Positions 1 through 13,420 are shown, numbered from the stretch's first letter. The stretch: DNA of 64,000 bases from Vigna angularis (GCF_016808095.1 NC_068970.1:21000501-21064500); one strand, 5' to 3'. The notes: generated by a model from the sequence alone, not told the origin. Made by a program: numbers and translations.

Positions 1-2200
1 ACAAACAATCACTGTTGGAGTGGTTCAGTGCTTGGGTTAGTTTTCTTGTTTTACTTATATAATTCCCAACTTCTGAAACAACTTTTACTTTCATTAAATT
101 CATGGCAGAAATAGCCAAAGTGAAAAATATAAAAAAAAAAAAAAGGAAGTTCACGAGAAGGGGCATGCTCCCATGCCACCACCACCATTAGTCTTCGTGC
201 CTAACTAACACACCCTTTTCCTCTTAGTTTTCACTTTCTCAACAGGAACAGCATTTCATGTTGTGGTCTGTCTCCAACACTTGTATCTTTAAATAATTAA
301 TTATTTTCTCATATGAAGCAAAATCTTGATGTAAAATGTTTTGAAATAAACAAGAGGAAGAGAGTAAGATGTGTGGAGTTTATTTGGGTCAGTGGTGGGT
401 ACCCAAAGACTCTTACTTTATTGAAGGCAAAGACAAAGCATTAAGCATTAAACAATCCAAGCAGTTGGAGAAAATTTTGAGAGAGAAAGGCCCTTTTTAG
501 AATTGGAATCATCAATCATTCAGTAAAGTTGAAAACCTTCCATGGTCATTCTTAAGAAAGAAAAGTTGCGAGTGTTTAACTTTGAGAGGAATAATTGAGG
601 GCCATAGATGGTGTTACTATCTTTCTATAACCCTCACATTCTTCCATGAAACGAGCTTTAATATGCATATTAAATGGGACCCACCTGCTTGAAAAGCTCT
701 ATATTCCCAAACCCACTTCCCTTATTAAACCACATAAAAACAGGACCAAGTCATGATTATGTTTTTAGGTTCAGACAAAAGTTTGCTCAAATTTATATTA
801 TCTGTCGACAGACATAGTATAATTAATACATTTTCATATGTTGAACGTTTCCAAAATTTTGATCTTTATCGAGTTTGTTAGTGAAAATAAGGTTCCCGAG
901 TGAGCAACAGCAAATACTGCAAGATCACCCCATTTTTATCATACTCAAGGTTACGAAAGAAATACCCCAATGCCGAAAATTGCAAGCATATTAACTTTTT
1001 GAAGTTGGTATCTCTTACAGCCACAGTCACCAATCATAGGAAGAGAAATCATGCATGTCAGAGAGCCAGGTACATCTCTTCCCAGAGCCACCAAGAAGAA
1101 GGAAACTTATAAGACAAAGGAAACACTGCCTTATCTTCCACCAGTGACACAGATCATCCACTTACGGAAACCTTTCCAACATTATTGTATCTGTATCAAG
1201 CACGTTTTGAGTCCCGATGTTTTTCGTTCCAGAGAACATCATCAAAATTTACTGTGTCCACCACTGCCCAACCAACGCAAAATGGAAAATAATAAATATA
1301 CACAAACGTAAAACAAAACAAACAAGTACTAAAAATCAATTATGCTTCGCGCAAAAGGAAAATCTGTCATTTGTAATGCACACCTACCCCTGCAGTAAAT
1401 TATGCCGGACTAAGTAATTGACAAGGGGTTCATATATATATACATATACATGTACCGCATATGGTCTACTTAATTTTTAAAATTAGGTTTGTTACTTGGT
1501 TTGAATGACGTTGATGATTATACTTTGGGACTTTTGTACCAATGGGTTAATAATAGTTGAGAGAGTTAATATCTTACTACTTTCGGAATCAAAGTTTGAA
1601 TTTTTGTTGGAAGAAATGTTCATTATTTAATGTTTCATAATTAATGTCCCAGACTGGATTGTTTGGGAAGAAAATAGTTGTAAGAAAGAAACAGAAATAT
1701 TTAAGGGACTATCGGCTTTAAATATGCGGATATTCAGACAGATCAATTAGGGTAATCAATGGCTTTTCTAGTTCCATGCAGCAAAATAAATAAATATGCG
1801 GATGGAGATTTTCAAGGATTAATTGTGGTATTTGAAGTTTAGGGTCTTTTTATGTGAAAAATCGAGGTATTTAAAGTACTTTCAATTTATTATCTATCGA
1901 TAAATTTGGATTGATTTGATGCTTAAAAAAGTACAATTAAATTTGAATTAATGGACACCCTTTTCTAAAACCAAATTTATAAATTGAGTTTTAAGATAAA
2001 ACTCAATCTACGATTGGATCTAACTGGTAGCTGATAAGAAAAGTTTTATCAACATTTGCTTTGTTGGGAGATTCTCGGAATATGTAGACTTTTAAAAATC
2101 GCATAATAAAGGTTCCTTTGTTGTGAGAAAAAAGACTATTATTGAAAGAGAAACATGTCCTGACTTGTGCAGTTGATGGAAAGCAATACACAATGACTGA
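1..2200. other. Left-edge intergenic DNA
   Basis: No gene is recognised. The first 800 bases are less AT-rich than what follows and contain CT-rich and poly(A) patches, so they may be the upstream region of a gene outside the window; this is a guess. Short open frames between 900 and 1417 are not similar to any family I know and lack good codon structure. Confidence 0.4.
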
Positions 2201-2728
2201 ATGTTTCAATTGGTTGTCATGTCTATAGTTTCCTTTATGAAGTACACTATTCATCTTAAGGTATTTGAAAGAGCAGACAAATATAAGGAGGAAGAGTATT
2301 TGGTGGTTGAGGTGTTTGCCATTTCAAACGAAGAAAACGAAGCAATAATTGAGCAGCAGCAACTAGACATATATGTAGTTGCTAAAGAGAAGCTAAATGT
2401 AGTAACTACTCTAGCCTTCATCATAAGCTGGCTTCTCTATTCAATGGCTTTTGTCTTTAATGCAAAGGCTGATCATGCTCTAAGGTGGGGCCTTAAACAA
2501 AGCCTAAGACTTTGTATTCAAGCCTCACCTACAATGAAGGGATGTTGGTCCTGCGGTGGCATGCTGCCAATTTCCATTTTTTTACTATCTTGTAATTTTC
2601 CAGTACCATCCATCATCTACCTACATTTTTTACTTTTCCATTCAAATTTTAATTCAATTCTTCCTAATGTCACATTCACTTTCCTTCAATATGTAACGTG
2701 TTTTGAAAAAGCCCTATTTTATCTTTAA
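2201..2728 (+). CDS. Hypothetical open frame, 175 residues, unrecognised
   Basis: A single uninterrupted frame of 175 residues. An acidic first half (residues about 20-60, rich in Glu and Gln) is followed by a hydrophobic stretch (about residues 66-85) and a very hydrophobic C-terminus (about 125-160) that could be membrane segments or simply translated AT-rich DNA. No family motif is recognised, no introns are evident, and the last third reads like non-coding sequence rich in Phe and Leu. It is the longest open frame in the first 12 kb, which is the only reason to list it. It could be a fragment of a decayed gene whose true frame ends before the hydrophobic tail. Confidence 0.15.
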   Translation: MFQLVVMSIVSFMKYTIHLKVFERADKYKEEEYLVVEVFAISNEENEAIIEQQQLDIYVVAKEKLNVVTTLAFIISWLLYSMAFVFNAKADHALRWGLKQSLRLCIQASPTMKGCWSCGGMLPISIFLLSCNFPVPSIIYLHFLLFHSNFNSILPNVTFTFLQYVTCFEKALFYL

Positions 2729-4524
2729 TATTGTTCTAAAGGTTTTGTTTGGGTTTTGATACATGACAAGAGCTCAATTTCGATTGATGATGCATATTGT
2801 GTGATTAAACTACAAGGGGGTGCCTTAACATTTGTTTGTTAATATCAACTTTATTATTTTGATGGTCGAGTAGGTTTTAACTAGTTGGGAAAGATCCATT
2901 TTTTATCTACAAATACTAAAAGCTTCTTTCTATTTTTATAAAATAGTTGGTTGGTATTGAGAAAACAATCATATCGTTATTCATTAGGAAGATATATAAG
3001 TTTCACATTAATTAGACTTATACTTGGATTTTTACAAGTTGAAGAAACCTTATTCTGCATGCTTTTACACAAAATTATTCTTTGTTAATAAAATAAAACA
3101 AGAAATTATCCTTTTATCACCTTACAAAAATTTAAGTGAATTTTGATAGCTAAAAACTCATAACAATTATAAAAATATTAACAAAATTTTGACATTAATA
3201 ACTTGATTCTTACACGTTTTTTTTTAAATATAGTCTCATCCATGCATGTTGACTAGACTAGCTTTTTTTTTTTTGTTTTGTTACGTTTTTACCATGCAAA
3301 AATATAATGTGTGATTTCTATTAATTTGGTATATAATAATGTCTTTTAGATCTTTTATTGAAGTAAAGTGCTTAATAATAAACCCACATCAACTTTATCT
3401 CTCAATTGGAAAATATTCTTGTGAAGAATACATGACAATGACTTTGCTTTGACTTCTTTTTTTTCATCTCTGATAGAGAGCATATTCTTTTGGGATTACA
3501 TTAAAAAAAATACACGAGGTTGGTTGAGAAAAAAATTGTTCGAAACACTATGGAAGTCTGGAAAAAAATAATGAAGTTTTTTGTTTTTTGTTATTGAAGG
3601 TTATCTTGGGTAAATGAAGGTGATTATTGCAAACAAAATGACAAGTGAATGGGAGATATAATATTTTGAACAGAAATAGGATAGGTTGTTCTTAATATTA
3701 GAGTAAAAAAAAATTAAAACCTGGAAAATATGGGAATATGGCTGTAGGAAATTAGTGCAAAATATTTAGTATGACACCGAAATTTGTTTATTTAGGTAGA
3801 AGATGTTTAAGAATTTGTTCACAGTTTATTTGTATATGTTTTAAGCTGTTTTTTTTTTTAAATATGATATGATGAATTCTTTTATATTTTAGTTATCAGT
3901 AAATACAAATTCACTTTAACGATCAAATTTTACTAAAAACATTCACGGATGTCTAATAATTTTTAATTTCAAAAGATTAAGAAAAAAAATTTATATAAAA
4001 AAGTCTTGCGGTATCCAATAAAAAAATTAAACATTAAATGACAGATATTATATATTCAATCAAAATTATGAGGAAATTTGATGACATCTAATTGAGATTT
4101 TAAAAAAGTATAGAAGAATTACTTGGTATTCAAAACAAAAATAAATTATAACAAAAAAGTACATCTCTATAAATACTTTTAGGAAAAGCAATACAACAGA
4201 AAAAGAAAATGAACTTTTGATAAAATTAAAATTAATTCACGTACGAATTAAAGATAATTTTTTTTAAAAATTTACAAGATAAACTTCAAAATTAACTTAT
4301 ATATAAGTTAATTTTATTAAATTTTTAATTAAAATGTTCTCCTTATTTTTTAAAATATGAAAAGAATTTTATTTAAACATACTATAATTTATTATTTATT
4401 TTCCTGCGGTAAGGGTATCTTTGTTCATTTATGTCCACCTGGGGTTGGTACAAGCCTTTCACAGTCGTTCTTCAAAAGGGTGTTATTTAGACTTTAGTTA
4501 GACCAATCTGTCTTAGATTTCTTT
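2729..4524. other. AT-rich intergenic DNA
   Basis: No coding frame, RNA gene or clear repeat seen. Confidence 0.4.
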
Positions 4525-4880
4525 TTAGCTTAATTATTATTTTGATGTTTATATTTAGGTTTATAATTTCTTTTGATTTTATTTTTGTTTTAATTAAATT
4601 TATTTTTTATTAAATAAAATTAACATAATATCTTTTATTAAATTATGCATCAAAATTTAAAATGTGACTCATATTAAATTAGAAGACTCTTAAAACATAA
4701 TTTAAATTTTAATATGTAACAATTTTCAAACGATATTTATGTTAATTTAATGTAAATGATTAAATTAATTCCTTTTTATATAGAAAATCACATTAAGTTT
4801 TTTTAATTGAGTAAAAGAAAAAAAACCTAAAACAAATAAAAAATCTAAATATAAACATGAAATTAGTAATTAAATTATTA
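4525..4880. repeat. Fold-back (inverted repeat) sequence, MITE-like
   Basis: The segment 4530-4570 and the reverse complement of 4833-4873 align over about 41 bases with roughly 80% identity by eye; both contain the core ATGTTTATATTTAG. The arms are separated by about 260 AT-rich bases. This is the architecture of a miniature inverted-repeat element, but no target-site duplication is clear and AT-richness raises the chance of coincidence. Confidence 0.45.
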
Positions 4881-5486
4881 CCTTTTATAGTCTACGATTT
4901 TATAAGTGATGTACTATAAAAGGTTCATATTTGAATTATAGAATTTGAAAATATATTTTAATTTTCATGTTGATAACTTTTTGTCAAGTATACCAAATCG
5001 TTACAAGTAATATATAGTAAGTTTAGAGTATCGTTCTTTCAAAGGACTTCTGCAACATATGACAATTCTTCATTTTATAACTCAATTAGACATCAAAATG
5101 CACAAAACAACACAAAAAACTTTTTTTTGTATTTTATCAAAACAGTTGGTGTGCAAGAAATTTATATTTAAAACAAACTTCGTTGGAATTGGATTTCATG
5201 AATCATAAATGAATATAAAACTTTGTTTAATATTTCATTATTTCATTCAAACATTCACATCAAGGCATACTAGTCATAATCCCTTAGCAACTAGTTCTAA
5301 AATAATATATGAAACTACTAATTCCTTAGTCAATTTAACATACAATTTGCATTAAGTCTGATGCTAAGAATGATCAAGTTATATTGAGTCTATCCCTAGA
5401 TTCCAAATCACTTAAGTGCTCTAGACATTCAAATAACATTATATTTTCATACAATGATAGTAAATTTAAGAAAGAGCATATGAATG
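4881..5486. other. AT-rich intergenic DNA
   Basis: Nothing recognisable between the fold-back and the short LTR. Confidence 0.4.
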
Positions 5487-5700
5487 TGTTGGAAGTTCCA
5501 CATCGACTAGAGATAAAGCCAATTCATACTTTATAAGTGGGTGCAAACCTCACCTTACAAGCTGATTTTGTGGGGATGAGTTAGGCTTAAAAACTCCACT
5601 CCTAATATGGTATCAGGGTCATGGTTAAAGCCTATTTTAACGATATTTGTTGTTTGCTGGACATATTGTTCCATCCGCTATCGGGCCAATTTCATGCTTA
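5487..5700 (+). mobile_element. Short LTR with tRNA-Met primer site (TRIM-like remnant)
   Basis: The sequence opens with TGTTGGAAGTTCCACATCGA and continues through the 'aagtgggtgcaaacctcacc' type core that I recognise from very common short legume LTRs. The LTR is about 120 bases (5487 to about 5607) and is followed directly by TGGTATCAGGGTCATGG (5608-5624), which differs by two bases from the canonical tRNA-iMet primer-binding site TGGTATCAGAGCCATGG. Downstream sequence to about 5700 belongs to the internal region. No second LTR is found, so this is a 5' fragment of a TRIM or small copia-type element. Confidence 0.7.
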
Positions 5701-8330
5701 TCAAATTTAAAATACATTTGTAAATTCAAAAGTATATTAATAATGTAAATCTAAAATTTTATTCTAGATTATAGAATGTAAATAATTTTTAGATTTATAA
5801 ATTACTTTATCCTAAAATGTATTTTTTTATTATGTCTGAAATGTATTTCTAGATTATATAGTTCATACATAATGTATTTTCAAAATTCAGATGTGTATTT
5901 CGAAATATTCATTTTCAACTGCATAATTTAAAATACATCTTTGAATTATTTAAGTTTTTAAAATATTTGCAAAGTCCACTATAGATCCAAATTGTACAAT
6001 AAATAATTTGGTATTTTTCTACACTTATTGAGGTGTAGAAAGAAGGTATGGAGGTAGTAAAAGAAATACCTTAAACTTTCTTTTAAACTGTTGGGCTACC
6101 TCTTGTCTTAAATGGGCTTTGTTATTTTCCAAACTTCTTCTCCCTCGTCAGAACATTCCTTCATATTTTTTTATTACTTTTGAAGAAAAATATAATTCTA
6201 AAAATATAATTCACAGAAGTTAATTTGAAGAATTTTTTTAAGCTCCAGAAATAAGCTTTCTGAAACTTATTTTCATAAGGTATTACGGAAGTTAGTTTTC
6301 AGAATATATTTATTTGCAAACAAAATGTGAAAATTATGCTAGCTTCCTTTTACAAGTATTTCAACGTACAAATTTAAATTAAATTAATTTTATAAGATTA
6401 AAATAACTCAATCAATATTACAATTATTTATCCAAAATATATTTTCATTTCAATTAGGATTTCTTCTTAAATGGTTTATGCATATAATGATGCAGGTTTT
6501 GATGTGAGCACAAGAAGTGGGTCAACTCAGAGATGGGCCTTGATTTAACGATCAAGGTACCAAAATTAAGAGACTCCTACTATTAACACTTCACCATTTT
6601 ACTGTACATTGTACCCTTTTATTTCTATTATTAAATGACATATTTCTTATTTCTCATCATCTTCTCTTTTTTCTTCCAAAATATCACAGTTCTGAAAAAC
6701 CTATTTCTGAAACACCTTTAATTTTCATATTTCAAAGGAAAAAAAAATTCGTTTCAGAAAATGATTTTTCCAATGTTATTTATTTTTATATATCAAAATA
6801 TGATTGTTTCCTTAACATCCCAAAATATAAAAAAAAAATCAACACATTTCAAGAATGTATTTTCTAAAGCACAATTTATTTTATTTTAATATTTTAAAAA
6901 TTATTTTTTCGAACATAAAAATGAAATAACATTTCAAAATATAATTTATGTAATATTTTTGTTTTTTAATCCTACAAAGTATTTTCTTAAATATAAAAAA
7001 CATAAATCTATTTCAAGAGGTAAAACTTAACATATGTAGTATCCTTTTGGTTCTCTAATTTTCTTATACATGATGAAATTGAATATTGAAATATAATAAT
7101 ATTAATGTAAATTTTAAATTGAGGAAAGATGAAAAAGAAAAAATAAGTGATAATGTTATTCAACATAAATATGTTTATGGGTAAAAAGAAAAAAAAGAGA
7201 TTTAACTACTTTTATTTTACTTTACTCAACATTATTCATTTTATTGCAAAAGTAAGAGATAATGCTATATAATATGTTTGTCATGGATATAATTAAGTAA
7301 CGCTCAAATACACATGAAACATTTATGGGTAAAATGTCCTTTTATGTTAGTAACAACAAATTTTTTGTTGGCTAATTGATATATAGAGCTACTAATTAAT
7401 TTGTAATGATGTTTATTATAAAGATATGTCTAATAATATTTATAAAATATCTTATCACCCATATTAAAATTGTTGTTAAGTAATGAAAAGTACTTATATT
7501 GAAATATGAGTTTGTTGAAAAGTTTTATGTAAATATTCTTGCAAAAAAAAAATTGAAACCTTTTATTTTTATTAGATTCATGAATTTAAAACTTTTTTAT
7601 TACATGAAATTAAAAGAAATTGTTTATTTTGTTTATACTAGAAATAAAAGAAAAATATTATGTTTATTGAGTGGTATTTTAGTACAATAAGATTGTTATT
7701 TCTAAACATTGTATTTTTGTTGTTAGAGGATATATTTGTGATGATGTTTGAAATTTAGGCTTATGCCTTTATCTTCAAATAAAATATTCAATACTTCTTC
7801 TTTGATTAACTTTTGCAAGTTTTTATGTGTTATTTTTGGCTATGTCATATAAATTTAAATTTTATTAGAAGGACGAGTTCTGTTAATTTTATTGTTAAAT
7901 CTTCTATTGTTTTAAGGTAAAATTTTGAAGTTAAAAGATCCAAAATGTATAATTATATAAGTACATCTTCTTTTTGAGAAATTGACAATTGAGTGTTGTA
8001 TTAGATGAAGCAGATGTGGTTTTAAAAATTTTAATCAACTGGTTTATTTCATGTGTTGGTAGCAAATGAAATTTTTTTAGATTTGGTGATTTAATTAATG
8101 TGTATAAGCGAATATGAGTGTGATTGACAATATTTTGGTATAAAAAGAAATTTTGTTGCAAAGGTTAACAATGACATAACTTAAATGGGTTGACATTTGA
8201 GTTATTTTGTTTTTGGTAATGACAAATTATATTATTTTTGTATATAATAAAGTTAGCAATATATATGTTGTGAAACTTTATATTTTGTTTGTCATATTCT
8301 CGAATAGACTTTCTTATGTTGTGATGAAAA
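5701..8330. other. AT-rich intergenic DNA
   Basis: No recognisable gene. Short frames here, such as 7499-7690, are Lys/Phe/Tyr-rich translations of AT-rich sequence. Part of 7.5-8.3 kb may be further decayed retrotransposon sequence upstream of the copia relic, but no motif supports it. Confidence 0.35.
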
Positions 8331-8331
8331 T

Positions 8332-9200
8332 CATTATGAGTTATGGATAAAAGAAAACCTCATTTAAAATATTTTAAAGTATGAGGTTGTCTTGCAAGTG
8401 ATAATATTAGTTGTGATTACGTTTATTATATGAAATTTTTTAAGATTATTAAATGATATATTAATACAAATTGAGTTTTGTTTTTAGTAACACAACCAAC
8501 TACTGGTTGTGTTTTTATTTTGGATAGAGGTGCAGTATCATGAAAATCTATTAAACAAAATGTTGTTTGATATATCATGGAAGCAAAGATTCTCATTGTA
8601 AATACTATTGTTGTTGAGAGAAATTTTTATTATCTATATGATTTACCATTATTAATACACAGTCAAGTTTATATGTATAAAGTTTCCAGAAAAAAATTGT
8701 AAAGAAAAAAAAGCATATAGGAGTGAAACATAAATTTATTAGAAACTTATAATTACTAATTATATTAATTTTCTTGACTTCGTCATGTTAGAAAAAATAT
8801 TATGGATGTGTAACCAAATAGTTTATGCATTAACAAATATTATTCGTCGAGAGGAATGAAACTAAAGCTCATAAATTAGTTACCATAATAGACATCCATT
8901 TTTGCATGAATAATGATCTCATGGAATGAAGTTAAATGGATATTAAAAAAAGATTGTTGACTAAATTACACCAACTGATTTGATGAAATGTTATGGCTCA
9001 TTCCTATGGTAAGGTATACTATAAATTGGAACAATAATAAGGTTGAGGTATGTGTACTATCATGTTTATTTTTAAAATATCTCTTAATAAACTCAATGAA
9101 AATTATTGTACAAGTGTGACTTACAAACCACCCTTTAAGGGTTTACCTAATGAGTATGAAGGTTGTCCGTCATAGACATTGACAAGTCTCTAAGTGATAC
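8332..9200 (+). pseudogene. Decayed Ty1/copia pol 3' portion (integrase end, RNase H)
   Basis: Three patches read as copia polyprotein when frames are pieced together. Around 8332-8400: HYELWIK, then after a frameshift RKPHLKYFKV, a stop, and GCLAS, matching the 'PYELW..RKP.L.YLKVWGC.A' block at the end of copia integrase. Around 8500-8600: TGCVFILDRGAVS, stop, KSIKQNVV, then MEAKILI, matching the RNase H block 'SGYVF.L..GAVSW.S.KQ......MEAEY'. Around 8710-8755: KHIGVKHKFIRNL, matching the conserved 'KHI..K.H.IRE' block. Near 8850 SSRGMKLK fits the usual end of the polyprotein. Stops and frameshifts throughout make it a dead copy. Catalytic residues cannot be assessed. Confidence 0.7.
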
Positions 9201-9462
9201 TCATGAGACAATATACAAACACAAGATCTTAATATAAACCACTAATTACAACTTAAAATGAACATCGATATTACATATGTTATTTACTAAAATTGGATTA
9301 GAAGAGATGTAGCTCAAGAAAATTAAGTTTTTACATTTTCTCGATGGAAGTTTATAAGAATGTGTGATGCTCAAACCCAAAAGGTTTCTTGCTGAAATAA
9401 AATATTTTGTTTTGAAAGATGATACATTTGTTTTATTTTTACCTTTTAAATTATGTGGGGAT

Positions 9463-10090
9463 TGTAGAAAATATTTAATATAATTTAAAAATTAAATAAT
9501 TAAAATAAAATACTATTGTTACTAATGTTTTTATACAATATTAATCTTATAAGTAAAATGTTATTTATGGATAAACAATTTCTTACATTTATTTTATTGA
9601 TTACACATTATTTTATTTTAAAATCAGATTTATTACAATTATTACTAAGTGTCTCTTTTACTTATAAATATCTCTTATTTACATGGAGAAAATATATAAC
9701 AAACAGATCAACTCATAAAAAATGTTTTCAATCTTCTCTTCTATATTGTCTTTTAAACATTAATTGGTGTTTAAAAATACGATAGATTGAAATCCTTGTT
9801 ATCTTCTATCAATACGATAGGTTGCTATATCTTAGGAAAAAAACATATAATTTTGTTGTTCTTATTAATGAGAGTGTTTTCTATCTAAGGACAGTGTCTT
9901 AGTGTAGGTTATTTCTATTCTTTTCTTCAATTGTAATTGTATTATATTTTTGTTATTATTGTTTAACTTGATACATCTTCTATTATCTATGTCTCTGCCT
10001 TATTTTTATATAAATATTATTATTTAAATATAAAAATACATAACGTATACTACCTATAGTGGATATTCCCCTTTAAATAATTTTACATGT
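9463..10090 (+). mobile_element. Possible 3' LTR of the copia relic
   Basis: A G-rich tract TATGTGGGGAT (9453-9462) resembling a polypurine tract is followed by TGTAGAAAA, a plausible LTR start, about 570 bases after the end of the copia coding relic. A TATA-like stretch (CTTATAAATA, about 9661) lies inside. No second LTR or clear right end was found, so the limits are uncertain. Confidence 0.35.
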
Positions 10091-11015
10091 TATTGTTGTG
10101 TTATGAATGATACATAACATCGTTGAAGTAAAAATATATATAAAAAAATAAAAAAATCAAGGGAATATGAAATATAGGGTGAAATTTGATTACTATATAA
10201 CTGCATCTATATGATATTTAGTTTATTTTTTCCTTTTCAAAAATATATTAAGTTAAGAATATATAATGATAAATATTATTGTATTGAAAAGAGGTATACT
10301 GAAGTATGGTAGAAAGATAGGATTATATTCCTGAATGTGATTTGAGAAGACAATAAACCATTTTTTGAATGTTCCAAAAGTGATTACATGCTAAAAAGGA
10401 ACAATTTATTATTTGAAAGCTTGAAAAAATGATTACGTGTTCGAAAAAGAATAAATATTCATTTAGGCAAAAATTATATTAGACGTAAAAGTTGTATCTA
10501 TTATGTGTATATCACTATAAGGATAACGTAGAATTGAAGAAAGATTAAATATTTTTTTGAGTTTCTTAAATTTTTTGTGTGGAATTAGATTTTATCTTTT
10601 TTATAAATTTTGAATTATTTTTACTTTTAAATTTTATTAATGAATGAATATAATTGTGATCTTTGTTTGTTTATGTGACAAATGTTCTTAATATATTTGC
10701 GTTCATGTGTTAGTATATGTGAGTCAACGTTGATTACCATATAAAAACATTTTTAATATTAAATAAAAATATTCAAAATTTGAAATAGAGAAAATCTAAT
10801 TTGTATGTTAAGAAATTTAAAATATATTTAAAGTATTAAATAATCATAAGTAGAATAATAAAATTGATTAATTTGATAGTAATATATAGAAGTTAGCTGA
10901 TGATAGTAAAATATATTTAAAATATTAATTTGATAAAAAAACAAATTAAATATTAGTTGTTGATATTCTAATTTTTGTTTTGAAATTTAATTTTTATTTA
11001 TTTTACATTTTAAAA

Positions 11016-11018
<3 letters not shown>
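10091..11018. other. AT-rich intergenic DNA
   Basis: Nothing recognisable. Confidence 0.4.

Positions 11019-11068
<50 letters not shown>
11019..11068. repeat. (AT)n microsatellite, about 25 units
   Basis: Uninterrupted AT dinucleotide run ending in a short AC transition. Likely length-polymorphic. Confidence 0.95.
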
Positions 11069-11073
<5 letters not shown>

Positions 11074-11559
11074 CACATATTAAAAATACATTTAATCACC
11101 TAAATATTTATTTTTAAGATTAAATATTTTTTACAAAAAAATAATATTATAAAAACTAAATTGCCTCATGAACATCTCCACTTTTAAATATTTGTAGCAA
11201 GTCTAATAAAATATTTACATTTGTGTTGTTTCTTTAATCCATTTAAATTAAAAATGTTTTTGAATTTGTTAAGTAACAAAAAAAAAATCACAAATTGAAT
11301 TATTTTTACTGAATTTTATTTTCGATTTTTTTTGTAGAGAATTTAATCGAAAAACAACTCAATTAAAACACGGAAACTAAATTAGGTGCAACTCACATCA
11401 TGATGGAAAATATGGAAAGGAAGGACAGAGTGATATGATATATATTGGCTTTTTCTTTCAGTTAAAGTGATGCCTATTTTTGCTTGTTCATGGTTATCGT
11501 CCTTCTCATAACCCTTCTAAATTGAGCTGCCCTATATCTCTTTATTTAACTTTCTTCCT

Positions 11560-11960
11560 AGTTAGATGAAAATCTCATAGTTGATTTCACAAGATCACTG
11601 ATTTCTTTTCATTCCTTCGCTTTATGCTTTTTCTTAAATTCATTGTAAGTATCTCCAATCAAGCGAGCTAATCTTCAAACAAACAATCAATTATTGAAAT
11701 TTAAATGTCACGGGTGGACTCCTTAGGACGAAAATGTGTGACTGTGTATAGTGAATAAATCGACAAGAAGCACTTTTGTTTTGTATCAGTGAAAGGTAGT
11801 TGTTGCACACGCCTTCAATGAAACAATCTTTCCAAGTGAAATAATCCAACAACGTTTCTTCATAAAAGATGGAACGGATGAAAGATATTATTACAAGACT
11901 GAGAGAGAACCATCTTTTCTTGATAAAAGAACTTTTGTACACTTGGATCTCATCACGGAA
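11560..11960. repeat. Segmental-duplication marker, copy 1
   Basis: This stretch matches 41640-42020 in the same orientation. Both contain a 'gatttcttt..att.cttgcttgatgctttttct'-like stretch, then TTGAAATTTAAATGTCA followed by a GTGGA(C/T)T block, then a CCTTCAAT block. Both lie upstream of a SABATH gene: 11.6 kb upstream of gene 1 and 1.2 kb upstream of gene 2. I infer that it is non-coding flank carried along when the methyltransferase gene duplicated. A minus-strand frame (11691-11942) is not conserved in copy 2, so I do not call a gene. Confidence 0.6.
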
Positions 11961-12340
11961 CCAAAATTAAACCAAAACACTTAAGAATTTGAAATTGGAT
12001 CTTTCAATTAAAAGAACACAAATATTTACAAAAAAACGAAATTTTGATAAAAATAATCAATAATTTTTTACCCAAATTTGTAGCGTGACCTTTATATAGG
12101 TGGCAGGAGATTATTGGATTGAGAGAATTCATGTGTGTGTTCCTGAAGGTTGAAAAGTGGAGAGAAATCTTCTTGTAAAAGACCATATGTATTTATAGAG
12201 TTTTAGGTCCAATGTCATTTATATAATTTAAATAAAGAATATATCTATTAGAGGCATGTTGTTAAAAGGCATTAATAGTTATTTAAAACATATAATAAAA
12301 TTGTCTAGATTTTAGTAATGGATTCTTGTTGGGACGCGTT
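11961..12340. other. Intergenic DNA
   Basis: No gene recognised; the minus-strand frame 12004-12186 has no recognisable motif. Confidence 0.3.
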
Positions 12341-12680
12341 ACTTAGAATATTTGGGTTGGGTATATACATAAGCCTGTGTAGTTTCGGATTTTGATTTAG
12401 CCTTAGATGCTCTTGATTGTTCTTGTGGTTGGATTTTGCCGACTTGTAGAGTTTTCAAGGGGATTGACTATTTGACTAAGCTCTTATGTCGTTTGACCAT
12501 TCAGACGAGCTTGCAGGTGGATTGGCCATTCGGCCGAGCTTATAGGTGGATTAGCCATTTGACCACGTTCTTATATCGTTTAGACATTCGACCAAGCTTG
12601 TTGGTGAATTAGGCATTAATTTGACCGAGCTCTTATATTATTTGGCCATTCGGTTGAGTTTGCTGGTGAATTTGACCGAG
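12341..12680. repeat. Degenerate minisatellite, LTR-derived
   Basis: Several diverged units of the form 'ggccattcggccgagcttgcaggtgga' recur with alternating spacing ('ttgaccgagctcttatatcgttt'). It resembles the minisatellites in the large LTR element at 46.4-50.3 kb in style (repeated gcc/cgg words in AT-rich DNA) but not in sequence unit. Probably a piece of an old LTR. Confidence 0.5.
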
Positions 12681-12687
12681 CTCTCAT

Positions 12688-12808
12688 AATATATATATAT
12701 ATATATGTATGTATGTATATATATATATATATGTATGTATATATATATGTATATGTATATGTGTATATATGTATGTATGTATGTATATGTATATGTGTAT
12801 GTATGTAT
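12688..12808. repeat. Compound (AT)n/(GTAT)n microsatellite
   Basis: About 120 bases of alternating ATAT and GTAT units. Confidence 0.95.
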
Positions 12809-13420
12809 TAAACAACTTTAAATTTATTGCTTTTAACTTTCAACTATGTGTCTAAAAAGTGGAGAGGGCTTTTAGCTCAAGAGAGAGTGTGTAAGTCGCA
12901 ACCTTTGGAAGAGAGAAAAGAGAAAGAAAAGTTGTTGGCATTTTCACCGAGCTGCTTTAGTAAAATTGTGAATCTCATTTCATTCATCGTTGGATCGAGC
13001 ATAAACTTTGATAAAAGGTTTGTGAATATGGTTCTTCGTCAATTAAAGGTCTAAGGTTAGAGAAACTAGTTCTACATTGTTCCTCCATTTTAGATTTCTC
13101 CTTCTTTGTTCTTCGTAGTTGAGTGCAGTATTTTTTTGACATATTAGTCGATTGTAGGCAATTGATTGTGCTTTTTTATTTGAATATCTTGTACCTATAA
13201 GTGATCTTAGTGAATCTTGATTCACTGGATTGTGCATGTAGGTTTTTACTTCTTACATTGAAAGAGTTTTCCCATGTTAAAAATATTGGTGTTCTCTTTT
13301 GTTATTATTATTTTTTCATTTTCTTTTGTTATTTCTTCTCATAGATTCTTGCAAGTTTGGAGAAATTATTTCCACATCATACTTTGATATTTTTTGTTGT
13401 TGTTATTTCTTCCATCTAAG
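12809..13420 (+). other. Possible LTR/leader of the copia relic that follows
   Basis: The stretch ends in a T-rich region ('ttttcccatgttaaaaatattggtgttctc') typical of copia LTR 3' ends, directly before a primer-site-like sequence at 13421. The LTR start cannot be fixed. The plus-strand frame 12827-13054 is not recognised as a protein family. Confidence 0.35.
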
